A stretch of DNA of 64,000 nucleotides, from the NCBI GenBank assembly GCA_003255065.1, contig QAOA01004398.1, forward strand, positions 31,071 to 95,070, written 5' to 3'. Positions 48,028 to 60,700 of the stretch are shown one piece after another; position 1 is the stretch's first letter, and every line of letters begins with the position of its first letter. The notes beneath the pieces are model-generated. The model saw only the letters and a program-made list of their open reading frames with translations. It was not told where the DNA came from and ran no database searches. The stretch comes from Cercis canadensis. Taxonomy: Eukaryota > Streptophyta > Magnoliopsida > Fabales > Fabaceae. Made by a program: the position numbers and the translations under genes.

Positions 48028-49821
48028 TTGTATGCCCGTATATGATTAAATACCTCATTTTCTGTATCATAAATATACATCTGTGAAAATTTAGGGTCTG
48101 ACCCTTCATTTGGAAGCAAGCTACCTAGTGAGTGAAAATTCTGACCACCCATTCGGAACATCTTGATTCCTCGTTCCATATTTAATGAGTTATCTACTCT
48201 ACCACCGAGTGATGTGAAAGAAAAAATCATTTTGTATGCCCGAATATTCTGAATAAAGTTGTTCCTTCTCCCATCAGTACCATCTAACAAATTCAATAAT
48301 GTACTGGAAGGATTTTTCAATAATGGCAACTGAATTTTTCCCGTATGACAGCACATCCCGAACTTAGGCTTCTTTGATCTATTATATTTTTTTAACCTTT
48401 CATTATACCAATGTAATGCGCCACAAAACTCACAATTCCATGTGAAATCTTCAATATCATAATAGGCGATAGTCTATGTATGTGGTCATTACGATAAAAT
48501 TATATGATTAGTATTTATGTACAGTATGTAAGAATGAGGTGTTTAAGAATATACTGTATTTATTTCATACCTGGACGTGTATCAGCATTGCTACAGTTCT
48601 GATTTTCATACATTGTATTAGTTTCTATGTCATCCATTTCTTCATCTATCAAATCTATTGTAAATGACATCATATTATACACCATCGTATTTAAGCTAAT
48701 ATAAAAATGCATACATGATTATCATAGATTATCACACGTACCTGTCTGTGTTAACTCTATCGATTGGTCAATGGTGTCCATTTGATTGTCAACTTCTATT
48801 AAATTCTCAACGTTAGCAGTATTGTGATAATCTGGTACATTTGATTGTAACGATTGCATGATCCTACTTCCATGATGATACGGGGGTGTATTATCTGTAT
48901 TGTTAAGTCACATTAAATAAATACTATAGATATGAAAAAATATAAATATATAACTTGTATGCATGTCTTACTCGTACTAACTATTGTCTTTGTCATAAGA
49001 TTTGTGACGCTTTTGCCTGATAATATTAATTCTTGAAGCTCGTGATTCTTTAAAAACTTGTGGTGTAGGCAGACCTGTGTAATTTTGAGTTTGCATATGA
49101 AAGTGTATTTTTCTTTGATCATCATGAGGGCATTAAATGTAAATATAATATATATCAACAACATACTATCTTAGGTACCTGTTTGGGTGACACGTATTGT
49201 TGCATCTGTGGTAGATATTTGAACATGATTGTTAACTTGTGTTAAATTATCAACATTAGCAGTATTGTGATAATCTGGCACATTTGATTGTAACGTTTGC
49301 ATGATCCTACTTCCATGATGAGACGGGGGTGTATTTTCTGTATTGTTAAGTCACATTAGATAAATACTATAGATACGAAAAAAGATAACTATATAAATTG
49401 TACGCATGTCTTACTTATACTAACCATTGTCTTTGTCATGAGATCTTTGACGCTTTTGTCTGATAATATTAATTCTTGAAGCTCGTGAATCTTTAAAAAA
49501 TTGTGGTGTAGGTAGACCTGTGTAATTTTGATATTGCATATGAAAGTATATTTTTATTCGATCATCAATGAGGGCATTCAACGTAAATAGAATATATATC
49601 AACAACATACTATCTTAAGTACCTATTTGGGTGACACGTATTGCTGCATCTGTGGTTGATATTTGAACATCATTTTCTGTCACATTCCTTATATCAGCAG
49701 TATCATCAAATTCTAGTCTATTAATCTGAAGTGATTGTAGAATCATGCATCATTTACTCATATATCGACCACCATATGCTTGAGCTGTCTTTGTTATTGA
49801 TTTACTTTTTCTTGTAAAAAG

Positions 49822-49858
<37 letters not shown>

Positions 49859-51167
49859 AAATGTTCATACGTATATCATTTAAACTGTGTAAATTTGATT
49901 AGTAGATAACACCACCTGTTAGTTGACCCCTCTGATGGTTTCCTCTTACTGCTGACGATAATGCTTCCTTAGGAAGATAATCTCCCCACGATGGTGAGGG
50001 GGTATTTTCTGCCAATTATATAAGGTCGTTCCACATTACTATAGTTTAAAAAAAATGGATTGTAATGATAATGTGAATGACTAAAGTAATATGTTATATA
50101 AGAACCTTTCCAAAATGCAAAGTTTGAAACATTACCAACATTGGTATTTGATGTAGGTGTGCTTGTCTGAGACATCATTATTCCACGTGGAGTATATTGT
50201 AGACTGTTTATAAAAGTTTTCATCAGTTTATATTAGTAGATAGTTAGATAATTAAAAGATAAACAAATCAAAACTTTGATAAAATTAGTGTATATCCGAA
50301 GCGTTGAACAAACAATAATAATTTGATACATGATTGGAAGAAATATTTCTGGCACATCTGTCATGTCTGATATGATTTATTTGACTTGGAATGATAGGTG
50401 ATGGTGTAAGCTGACCACTATTTATCTGTATCAGATTTAACTTCGGGGTACAAAAGGGGCTTGCAAGAAAATGAGAGATTACATTATTATCGTTAGGATA
50501 AGAATCCATCACCTTTTTTCCCCTATCTTGTGTTTTTGATGGTGTAATACATTCAGTAATAACCTCAACAAACTTTCTCTTTATCACTGATCTCTGGATA
50601 TCTCCACCAACAAGAGTGTCAATGCTTCTTAATATTGGAGACACAGTCATGGGCAATTTGTTTAGTAGAGGTTCCACAATTGATGTATTATTTGATCCTA
50701 ATATTGATTCATGGTGTCTTGTATCAATTGGACTTGGAGTAAGAACTGTACTTAATCAATGATAAAACCATGTTTGATAAAAATAACTAAATAAAAATTG
50801 GAAGAATTAAATGCACATAGAATAGAAATTACCATTACTGATATCACAAAAAGGCACTCTTATACTCTCCTTGTCCATTATAGAAATACTTGATACTTCA
50901 TTGATCGATCCTGATAATATCATACATATATTTCGGATAAAAATAGTTTAAACAATACTAAATATCAAATTCAACAATCTGATTTTAAAAGTACGATCAA
51001 ATTACTAATATGAAGATAAGTGTATTTATCAAGCGGTGAAAACATATACATATGGAAGAATTTTTACCTAATTGGTTAAGTGCCTTGTTTTTCTCATATT
51101 GGTTGTGCATCATTGGATGATGGCCACTTGGACTCTTGCGACTTTCTTGTTTCTTTTTCCATGTCAT
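48028..51167 (-). pseudogene. Helitron B RepHel N-terminal exons
   Basis: ATG at 51167 (MTWKKKQESRKSPSG). Exon 1 is 51167-51068 and exon 2 is 50910-50833; exon 3 starts at 50745. Compared with copies A and C, about 10 bases including the exon 3 donor are missing at 50332 (ACATGATTGG against ACATACCTTATTTGATTGG). The zinc-finger exon (about 48471-48028) is open and holds MCCHTGKIQLPLL and FSFTSLGGRVDN. The duplicated small exon is present in two units (48913-49164 and 49420-49608 regions). Confidence 0.78.
49823..49855. repeat. (AT)n microsatellite in Helitron B intron
   Basis: About 16 AT units. Copy C has only about 9 at 59359-59377, and copy A lacks the whole stretch. Confidence 0.95.
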
Positions 51168-53169
51168 TTTTTTAGATAATTCTGTGTAGATGGTAAATAA
51201 ATCGGATTAATGAACATATCTATAAAACACGAGCTAAATATAAGGCTTTAATACATGCCCCATTATATAAACAAATATGGAGCGAATATCATTCTTAACA
51301 TTTAAATAAAACACATTTCACATCAAATCAAAATTATATATGTTGAAATAGAGACAGACATACAGATAGGCGGATTTTTCATATTTATTCCATTGAACAA
51401 ATAAACTATTATATAGAACCTTAAACTGCTTGAGTATAATATATAAAATGACATATAGATGTGAACCTAATAAAAAGTATATAGCTTCAATTTCAAGATA
51501 AATAGTAAAAATAACAATAACATTCACAGGTGATAAACTTACATTGAATTCAAATGGTGCACTTTTGGTTATGATTTGTTATTTTATGAAATAAATGAAA
51601 GTAAGGAGCCATGTGCTTAAATACAAACTTTGTATTTAGTTTCGGTTTTTGGTAAGATTCACCAAGTAGAATCAATTATTTAGTTGACTACAATTATAAA
51701 TATAGAGAGGGAATTCATTTTTTCTTTTGAATATCAAATAAAGAACCTTATAGTTTGAGAACTGTAACCATCATGACCCAAATGGTCCTTGCAACATAAA
51801 CAAAATAGGAAAACTCAACATTTTATGTGTTAAAGAGTAATATAGATAATAGAAAACTAAATTACAGATATAGATAATAAAAAAGTATACACCATACTAA
51901 GAATCATAATTGAAAAACACACAACAATATAAAAAATGTGAGACAGGGAAAGCACAATAAGAGGGGGAGACACATGAACCATTTTTCTCTTGGAAAACCA
52001 AAGTAGAAAAGTCTATTCATCATACGAAATGACAAATCTAAGGTATATGGTTTATTTTACCTTCTACTGGTTTGCACAAATAATGAAATTTAGCATTTTC
52101 CCCTCTTCAATCAAGAAAGACATGGTAAGGAAGGCGTGCATCTTCTATAATTTTTAAAATTTGTCCAACTATGGTTAGATGCAATTTTGTGCTTGAATTG
52201 AATTTGGACACCAAATGATGATCACAACTATGGTGAAAAAATAGAAAGTTGCAACCACAGAGAAGAAAAAATTATGCAACAAATGAAGGAAAAGTTAATA
52301 TCTCATCGGCATCCATTGTGTGAAATTAAGCAAAAAAAAAATTATTAATCTTACTAACTTATGGATGCTTCTAGTTTCTAACAGACACATGAAAATTGCT
52401 GTCATATATAACATGAAAATGGTAAGATAAACAAACAATCTTGTTTAAGAATGAATGCAAAAATAGAGTGAATTTAAAAACTAAATAAGTAATAAAATTC
52501 GCAGGTGAGAAACTTACATTGAATTCAAATGGTGCACATTTGTGGAGATAGACTAAAATAAAAATTCCTGCATAGTCAAATGGAGGCAGCCATGGGTTTC
52601 TTTTTTATTTATAAACAGAATGATGGTAAGCATAAGAAACTCTATCAGCAATAGAATTTAGAATTCCTTCAAATTAGTGTTGCAATCATTTAAATTAGAG
52701 CTATCACCATGATTAAGTTATTGGCCAATTATGCTATTAAGTTTCGCTTATGATTTCTTATTTTATTGAATAAATCAAAGTGAGGAGCCATGTGCTTAAA
52801 TACAAACTTTGTATGTAGTTTCCGTTTTTGGTCAGATTCACCGAGTATAGTCAATTATTTATTAAACTGCAATTATAAATATATATAGGGAATGATGGAA
52901 TTTAAATTCAAAAAAATCCAAAACAATTTCAACCTCTCAAACTTTTTCAATTCCTGTTTCTTATGAATGTCTAATGGAGGACCTTATATTTTCATAACTG
53001 TAACAATTATGACCCAAATGATCCTTGCAACATAAACAAAATGGAAAAACTCAACATTTGATGTGTTAAAGAGTAATATATATAATAGAAAACTAAATTA
53101 CAAATATAGATAATAAAAAAGTATACATTATAATAAAAATCAAAATTGAACAACACAAAAGAATATAAA
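51168..53169 (-). repeat. Helitron B 5' region with internal repeat
   Basis: AT-rich and non-coding. The CATTGAATTCAAATGGTGCAC unit starts near 51543 and again near 52518. It continues about 120 bases further than copy A before the gap. Confidence 0.85.
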
Positions 53170-53595
53170 NNNNNNNNNNNNNNNNNNNNNNNNNNNNNNN
53201 NNNNNNNNNNNNNNNNNNNNNNNNNNNNNNNNNNNNNNNNNNNNNNNNNNNNNNNNNNNNNNNNNNNNNNNNNNNNNNNNNNNNNNNNNNNNNNNNNNNN
53301 NNNNNNNNNNNNNNNNNNNNNNNNNNNNNNNNNNNNNNNNNNNNNNNNNNNNNNNNNNNNNNNNNNNNNNNNNNNNNNNNNNNNNNNNNNNNNNNNNNNN
53401 NNNNNNNNNNNNNNNNNNNNNNNNNNNNNNNNNNNNNNNNNNNNNNNNNNNNNNNNNNNNNNNNNNNNNNNNNNNNNNNNNNNNNNNNNNNNNNNNNNNN
53501 NNNNNNNNNNNNNNNNNNNNNNNNNNNNNNNNNNNNNNNNNNNNNNNNNNNNNNNNNNNNNNNNNNNNNNNNNNNNNNNNNNNNNNNNNNNNNNN
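53170..53595. other. Assembly gap (426 N)
   Basis: A run of N at the expected place of the B/C junction; it hides the 3' end of copy C and any shared flank. Open frames through it are artefacts. The real missing length is unknown and should exceed 1 kb if copy C has a normal 3' end. Confidence 1.
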
Positions 53596-55149
53596 CCTTG
53601 ACTTTTATTGATTGACATAGCAAAGCAAACTTGCAGGGGGAATTGTCTTCTCTGTAATTTAAAAGGCATTTTCTTATCAGAGGATGTCAGGTTCATCCTT
53701 GGTATGAACACTTTTTCTCCAATGTTACTCCTAGAAATAACTTTTTCTTCTAGCACATATCTCCCAAGTTGGGTGATTATCAGTCTTGTTCCATTGCACA
53801 ATCCATTTCGTTGATCTATGTTCCTTATTAACATGACAGGTACGCCCAGCTTTAGTACTAACCTGTGGTTTGGAAGGCCGGATGGAGTGATACCATTTAG
53901 GAATTCGGGTGTATGAATATCATCTAGTCCATTTCCCCACGATTTGCACGTACTGTCTGAACTCAAATAAATCTTTTCATCACCAGGCAATAAAGAAACC
54001 ATATAATCATTGATTTTTCTTACCACTTCCAATGTAGGGGCTAGTATAGCTCTTTCTTGGCAGTATGTTGGATCTTGCATATTTGTCAGGAATCCAGGAT
54101 AAGTCGACTCCACAATATCATGAATTGGATCACCGCTACATCGTAGGGATATGTCATCTGGTATCTGAATAATAGCTTCACCATCATTGGTATCTCCTGC
54201 TTCACCGTCACCAACCTTCAATATCCAATTGGAGAACTCTCTCAGCTCAACTGTGTGGGGATCTACAGACCCTGTTTCCAATCTCATGTTTTTGGTTAGG
54301 TTTAAAACCTGCACAAATTTGGGGCAAAAAATATATGAATAGTCATACTTTACTAATGTTATACATAATGAATTTCAACTTGAGATTAGCACCTGAAAAT
54401 GTTTCCATAGGTAAGAAGAGTTTATAGTTGCAGCAACAATATCTTGTCTACTTCCACTGGGTATAACTAGGAGTATTTTTCTGAAGTCCCCATCTAGTAC
54501 CACAACTTTACCACCAAATGGCGTCTCTGCGGCTGCTGTATCTGTATGCTTCAGTATATCTCTAAGGGTTCTATCCAATGCCTCAAAACAATGTTTATGC
54601 GTCATAGGGGCCTCATCTCAAATGATCAACTTTGTAGCAGCTAGTAGTTCTGACAGGGGCATCCCTGGTTTTATGTTACAAAATGTATCCTCATTGACAT
54701 TAAGAGGGATACAAAATCTGGAATGTGCTGTTCTACCACCAGGAAGGAGAAGTGATGCAATACCACTTGAAGCGACTGTCAGTACTATCTTACCATTAGA
54801 ACGTAAAGCTGCAGTTAGTGTTCTATAGACAAATGTTTTTCCGGTTCCACATAACCATAAAGAAAGAACTGACCACCATTCTCAGAAGAAACAGCTGACA
54901 TGATTTTTGCAAAGACAGTCTTCTGCTCATCGGTAAGACTTGAGAATAATTCCATGTGCTCTTGTGTTAGCTTATCCCTGTCATAGGTAGTCTCATCATG
55001 AATAAGTCTATTATCTTCATATAAATCACCAAAATCATTCGCCAATGGCATTGGTGGATAGTCACGCAGACTCTTGCCATAATTTCGTAATAACTTCTCT
55101 ATCTCTGCTAGTGTGTGTTCTTTAACCTCATCGTCACTCATGGATAGCC
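53596..55149 (-). pseudogene. Helitron C Pif1-type helicase domain (partial)
   Basis: The exons are 55149-54393 and 54308 into the gap. One base is lost within the Walker A loop (near 54850), turning the frame to [12 protein letters not shown] at 54620-54618 replaces the Trp before DEAPM. The second exon is open up to AMSINKSQ, where the gap begins. Confidence 0.92.
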
Positions 55150-55304
55150 CTGTGACAAAATTAGGTGTCAGAGTAATTATATTTGCATACTTTATTAGAT
55201 AATATTTTAGTTTTGAAAAAATGCATCCATATTTAAGTCGCATATATATTAGCAAATTCATATCGACATTAAATATATTTATTTTATAACATAATAAGTT
55301 TTAC

Positions 55305-57696
55305 CTGGATTATTGAATAGTCTGCGCCGTCTATGAATGATATCATCTGACATCAATTTCCACGTCTGTTCCCAGACTTGATCTGACCTACATATACTAT
55401 TTGNTGATCTGGCCTACATATACTATTTGATAGTAGGAGTGTGAGGAATAAGCTCTTCAGGTAATGGCATGTGCCCCATCCGCTAGGTTCCTTTATACCT
55501 TCTATAAATTCATTATCATCATCAAGAAGACCAATTGCATAACATGCTGCTTTAAATGTAGCATAGACAACCCCATTAATTGTTCTAATGTCTTCATAGC
55601 TTGTGCATCCTCTTTGAATGTTCAGCAAGAGCCTCATATAATACAACTCACCGGTCCCTGGTGGAACATCATATAATCTCCTAACCGAAAACCCTTTTTT
55701 CCTTGGTAACCACTCTTTGGTCTGTTGTTTCCAGACAAAGTAATTTGGGAACTCAGCATACGTCAGATGTCTAGCATGTGGATATTTCTTATTTGCCTCA
55801 AACCAAGCTAGAAATTTAGTCAATTTCATACTTGTTCTGTTCACAACATCATCAAGGTTTTCACTCTCTTGAAAGACAACAAACTGCTCATCTGGTAGAT
55901 GAAATGATAGGCTTTCTACCGGCGGCTCTCGGTGGTGAATGTCAAAAGAAAATATCCTCCACGTTGCCTCACATGCAGAAACGAATATGCAATCATAATA
56001 CATATTAATCTCATCCACCAAATGATTCTGTGAATTATTGTCATTTGACTGGTAAAAAGCAGCCGTGATGCGATCGAACCCCTTATTTATGTATTTGAAT
56101 AGATATTTAATTGCCCTCGATTGGTTACACCACTCAATATTAATGTGTGCCTCATACTTCAAAAGGACATCTTTGTTATACGGAACAACAAACCTGTTCA
56201 AAAATGTATATATAATTAACTAAATACAGTTTCTATTTATAATTTATCTGAATCAAATAAACAACATGACATATGATAGATAAATGATATTTACTCTTAC
56301 ATGTTATCAAGTAGTACACCGTTTTTATCAATTGAGTTGCCATTGTCCCTCCTTCTGTAGCAAGGGTATCCATCTTCATCAATCGATGTTCTATCTACAA
56401 ACTTCTTAGGAAAGTGTCTCGTACATTTTCCGTCTCTCATACACGGTGATTTAGCATTGGCAGCACCACATGGACCGTGCATCATGCAATCCCTAACAAT
56501 TTCATACAATATAGGATTTTCTTCTTTATTAGGGATCTTAGCATATATTATTTTGTCAATGTCATCGAGGGTGGGGTGCTTATGACCAGGGTGCAAGAAT
56601 AACAATATATGAGCATGAGGGAAGCTACGCTTATGAAATTTGATCGTATATACCACTGTAAAAAAATTATTATTATAACACATTGCAGAGTATATATATA
56701 ACAATTAATGTATACAATTACTTTCCTAGTCATAAAGTTGTTTGACTTTTTGTATATAAGTTAAGAAAATGGATATACTTACCTGATTGGACCTTTCCAA
56801 AATATTCCTCTTGCTTTAAATCCTTAATAAGCTTGTCCAGTTTGATTTTGAAGACTTTGGATACAATGTCAGACCTGTCTTCAGCACCGAGACCTCTTTC
56901 TTTAATATAACGCTGTATTTCAAGCCATCGTGGATTAAATGTAAATGTGATAAATAAATCTGGATATCCAGCCTAAAGGCATATAGACATACAGTCTTGG
57001 TAATTCTGGAACATATACCTTACTCCACCAGTAAAAGAAGACGGCAGGACTATACATTTACCCACAAATGATCCAACAGTATCCCCGCTCAAGACACACT
57101 CAGTGAGACCTTTGTACAATTCTGCTCTTAGTATGGTCTGGTTCATCCTGATATATCTCAATCTAGATGACTCAATCATTGTGAATGCATCAACCAAAAA
57201 CTGTTGAAATATTTTCTTGATAAGAGTAACGTATGAGCTTCATCGTTTCTTTCCATGAGCCTAAAGGCAAATAATTCCCTCATTGACACTCTCACCCTTT
57301 TGGCAGTTTCAGTTATGATTGATCATCTCAAAATAATGTCATCTCTATATCCATCTTCTGCATATGGAAATAATAAGGGATACTGTAATGCGAGATATGC
57401 AGGATGAATTTCGCATATCCTTTGTAGTTCTCCGGACTTAGCTTCTATTATAATATCTCTGCCATTCTCAAGACTATCAACATCTCCAACTATTAGTACA
57501 GCAACTTCATTTGAAGTAGGCTTGTTGTATGTCCTACCATCAGCTCCACGTTTAGCAATAAGCCTCATCTTTACATTGGTGAATGGGTTGCTTTGATAAC
57601 GATCCCTTACATTCCTGAATACCTTTGCTAAGACATTGTGCTCGTCAATCATTTTCTTTAAGTCTTCGACAATAGTAGGATCCAGTTTATCAGCAC
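55305..57696 (-). pseudogene. Helitron C Rep (HUH/Y2) domain
   Basis: The exons are 57696-56783, 56655-56301 and 56193-55305. HUH (FPHAHILLFLHPGH) and Y2 (KYLFKYINKG) are intact and their exons are open. Exon 1 has a TGA at 57325-57323 (after DDIILR), a one-base loss near 57210 and a TAG at 56975-56973 after MSICL. An N at 55404 with a duplicated stretch disturbs the end of exon 3. Confidence 0.92.
55404..55404. other. Single N within a short duplication
   Basis: TGATCTG(A/G)CCTACATATACTATTT occurs on both sides of the N, but only once in copies A and B. It looks like two contig ends joined without merging their overlap. Confidence 0.8.
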
Positions 57697-57894
57697 CTGC
57701 TTCGGATCGACTGCATTAAAAAATACAGATTGTTTAGTAATATGAAATATTGAATATAGTCAATGATATAATTTAGTATGGATAGAATACTCCTGACAAT
57801 ATAGATATATTATGCAAGTTAGATTCTCTAATAAGGAATTTAAGACAATTAGTTAAGATAAATGAATATCAAATCACTTTAGTTTACCTGTATG

Positions 57895-60700
57895 CTCATA
57901 TACGATTAGATACCTCATTTTCTGTATCATAAATATACATCTGTGCAAATTTAGGGTCTGACCCTTCATTTGGAAGCAAGCTACCTAGTGAGTGAAAATT
58001 CTGACCACCCATTCGGAACATATTGATTCCTCGTTCCATATTTAATGAGTTATCTACTCTACCACCGAGTGATGTGAAAGAAAACATCATATTGTAAGCC
58101 CGAATATTCTGAATAAAGTTGTTCTTTCTCCCATCAGTACCATCCAACAAATTCAATAATGTACTGGGAGGATTTTCCAATAATGGCAATTGAATTTTTC
58201 CCTGATGACAACACATCCAGAACTTAGGCTTCTTTGATCTCTTATCTTTTTTTAACCTTTCATTATACCAATGTAATGCGCCACAAAACTCACAATTCCA
58301 TGTGGAATCTCCAATATCATAATAGGCAATAGTCTGTGTATATGGTCATTACGATAAAATTATATGATTAGTATTTATGTACAGTATGTAAGAATGAGGT
58401 GTTTAAGAATATACTGTATTTATTTCATACCTGGACGTGTATCATCATTGCTACAGTTCTGATTTTCATACATTGTATTAGTTTCTATGTCATCCATTTC
58501 TTCATCTATCAAATCTGTTGTAAATGACATCATATTATACACCATCGTATTTAAGCTATATAAAAATGCATACATGATTATCATAGATTATCACACGTAC
58601 CTGTCTGTGTTAACTCTATCGATTGGTCAATGGTGTCCATTTGATTGCCAACTTCTATTAAATTCTCAACATTAGCAATATTGTGATAATCTGGTACATT
58701 TGATTGTAACGATTGCATGATTCTACTTCCACGGTGATACTGGGGTGTATTCTCTGTATTGTTAAGTCACATTAAATAAATACCATAGATATGAAAAAAT
58801 ATAAATATATAACTTGTACACATGTCTTACTCAAACTAACCATTGTCTTTGTCATGAGATCTGTGACGCTTTTGCCTGATAATATTAATTCTTGAAGCTC
58901 GTGATTCTTTAAAAACTTGTGGTGTAGGTAGACCTGTGTAATTTTGAGATTGCATATGAAAGTGTATTTTTCTTCGATCATCATGAGGGCATTAAATGTA
59001 AATATAATATATATCAACAACATATTATCTTAGGTACCTGTTTGGGTGACACGTATTGATGCATTTGTGGTAGATATTTGAACATGATTGTCAACTTGTG
59101 TTAAATTATCAACAACGTAAATAGAATATATATCAACAACATACTATCTTAAGTACCTATTTGGGTGACATGTATTGCTGCATCTGTGGTTGATATTTGA
59201 ACATCTTTTTCTGTCACATTCCTTATATCAGCAGTATCATCAAATTCTAGTCAATTAATCTGAAGTGATTGTAGAATCATGCATCTTTTACTCATATATC
59301 GACCACCATATGCTTGAGCTGTCTTTGTTATTGATTTACTTTTTCCTGTAAAAAGGAGATATATATATATATATTTAAACAAATGTTCATACGTATATCA
59401 TTTAAACTGTGTAAATTTGATTAGTAGATAACACCACCTGTTAGTTGACCCCTCTGATGGTTTTCTCTTACTGCTGACGATAATGCTTCCTTAGGAAGAT
59501 AATCTCCCCACGATGGTGAGGGGGTATTTTCTGCCAATTATATAAGGTCGTTCCACATTACTATAGTTTAAAAAAAAAGGATTGTAATGATAATGTGAAT
59601 GACTAAAGTAATATGTTATATAAGAACCTTTCCAAAATGCAAAGTTTGAAACATTACCAACATTGGTATTTGATGTAGGTGTGCTTGTCTGAGACATCAT
59701 TATTCCACGTGGAGTATATTGTAGACTGTTTATAAAAGTTTTCATTAGTTTATATTAGTAGATAGTTAGATAATTAAAAGATAAACAAATCAAAACTTTG
59801 ATAAAATTAGTGTATATCCGAAACGTTGAACAAACAATAATAATTTGATACATACCTTATTTGATTGGAAGAAATATTTCTGGCACATCTGTCATGTCTG
59901 ATATGATTTATTTGACTTGGAATAATAGGTGATGGTGTAAGCTGACCACTGTTTATCTGTATCGGATTTAACTTTGGGGTACAAAAGGGATTTGCAAGAG
60001 AATGAGAGATTACATTATTATCGTTAGGATAAGAATCCATCACCTTTTTTCCCCTATCTTGTGTTTTTGATGGTGTAATACATTCAGTAATAACCTCAAC
60101 AAACTTTCTCTTTATCACTGATCTCTGGATATCTCCACCAACAGGAGTGTCAATGCTTCTTAATATTGGAGACACAGTCATGGGCAATTTGTTTAGTAGA
60201 GGTACCACAATTGATTTATTATTTGATCCTAATATTGATTCATGGTGTCTTGTATCAATCGGACTTGGAGTAAGAACTGTATTTAATCAATGATAAAACC
60301 ATGTTTGATAAAAATAACTAAATAAAAATTGGAAGAATTAAATGCACATAGAATAGAAATTACCATTACTGATATCACAAAAAGGCACTCTTATACTCTC
60401 CTTGCCCATTATAGAAATACTTGATACTTCATTGATCGATCCTGATAATATCATATATATATTTCGGATAAAAATAGTTTAAACAATACTAAATATCAAA
60501 TTCAACAATCTGATTTTAAAAGTACGATCAAATTACTAATATGAAGATAAGTGTATTTATCAAGCGGTGAAAACATATATAGATATGGAAGAATTTTTAC
60601 CTAATTGGTTAAGTGCCTTGTTTTTTTTATATTGGTTGTTCGTCATTGGATGATGGCCACTTGGACTCTTGCGACTTTCTTGTTTCTTTTTCCATGTCAT
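57895..60700 (-). pseudogene. Helitron C RepHel N-terminal exons
   Basis: ATG at 60700 (MTWKKKQES). Exon 1 is 60700-60601. The exon 3 donor is intact (ATACCTTATTTGATTGG at about 59851). The zinc-finger exon is open with MCCHQGKIQLPLL. One of the two duplicated small exons is deleted: the sequence passes from TTAAATTATCAAC directly to AACGTAAATAGAATAT at 59112. Confidence 0.78.

Larger units (their letters stand above)
43161..53169 (-). mobile_element. Helitron copy B
   Basis: About 10 kb on the - strand. It runs from the CTAG terminus (43161-43164, followed by T) with a perfect hairpin to the AT-rich 5' region that ends at a gap. It has the same exon plan as copies A and C, without a nested element. 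Several lesions make it non-autonomous. Confidence 0.92.

Noticed and set aside
53007-54314. 435-codon open frame across the gap
   Set aside because: Joins the copy C helicase to copy B 5' sequence through a run of N; the reading frame through the gap has no meaning.
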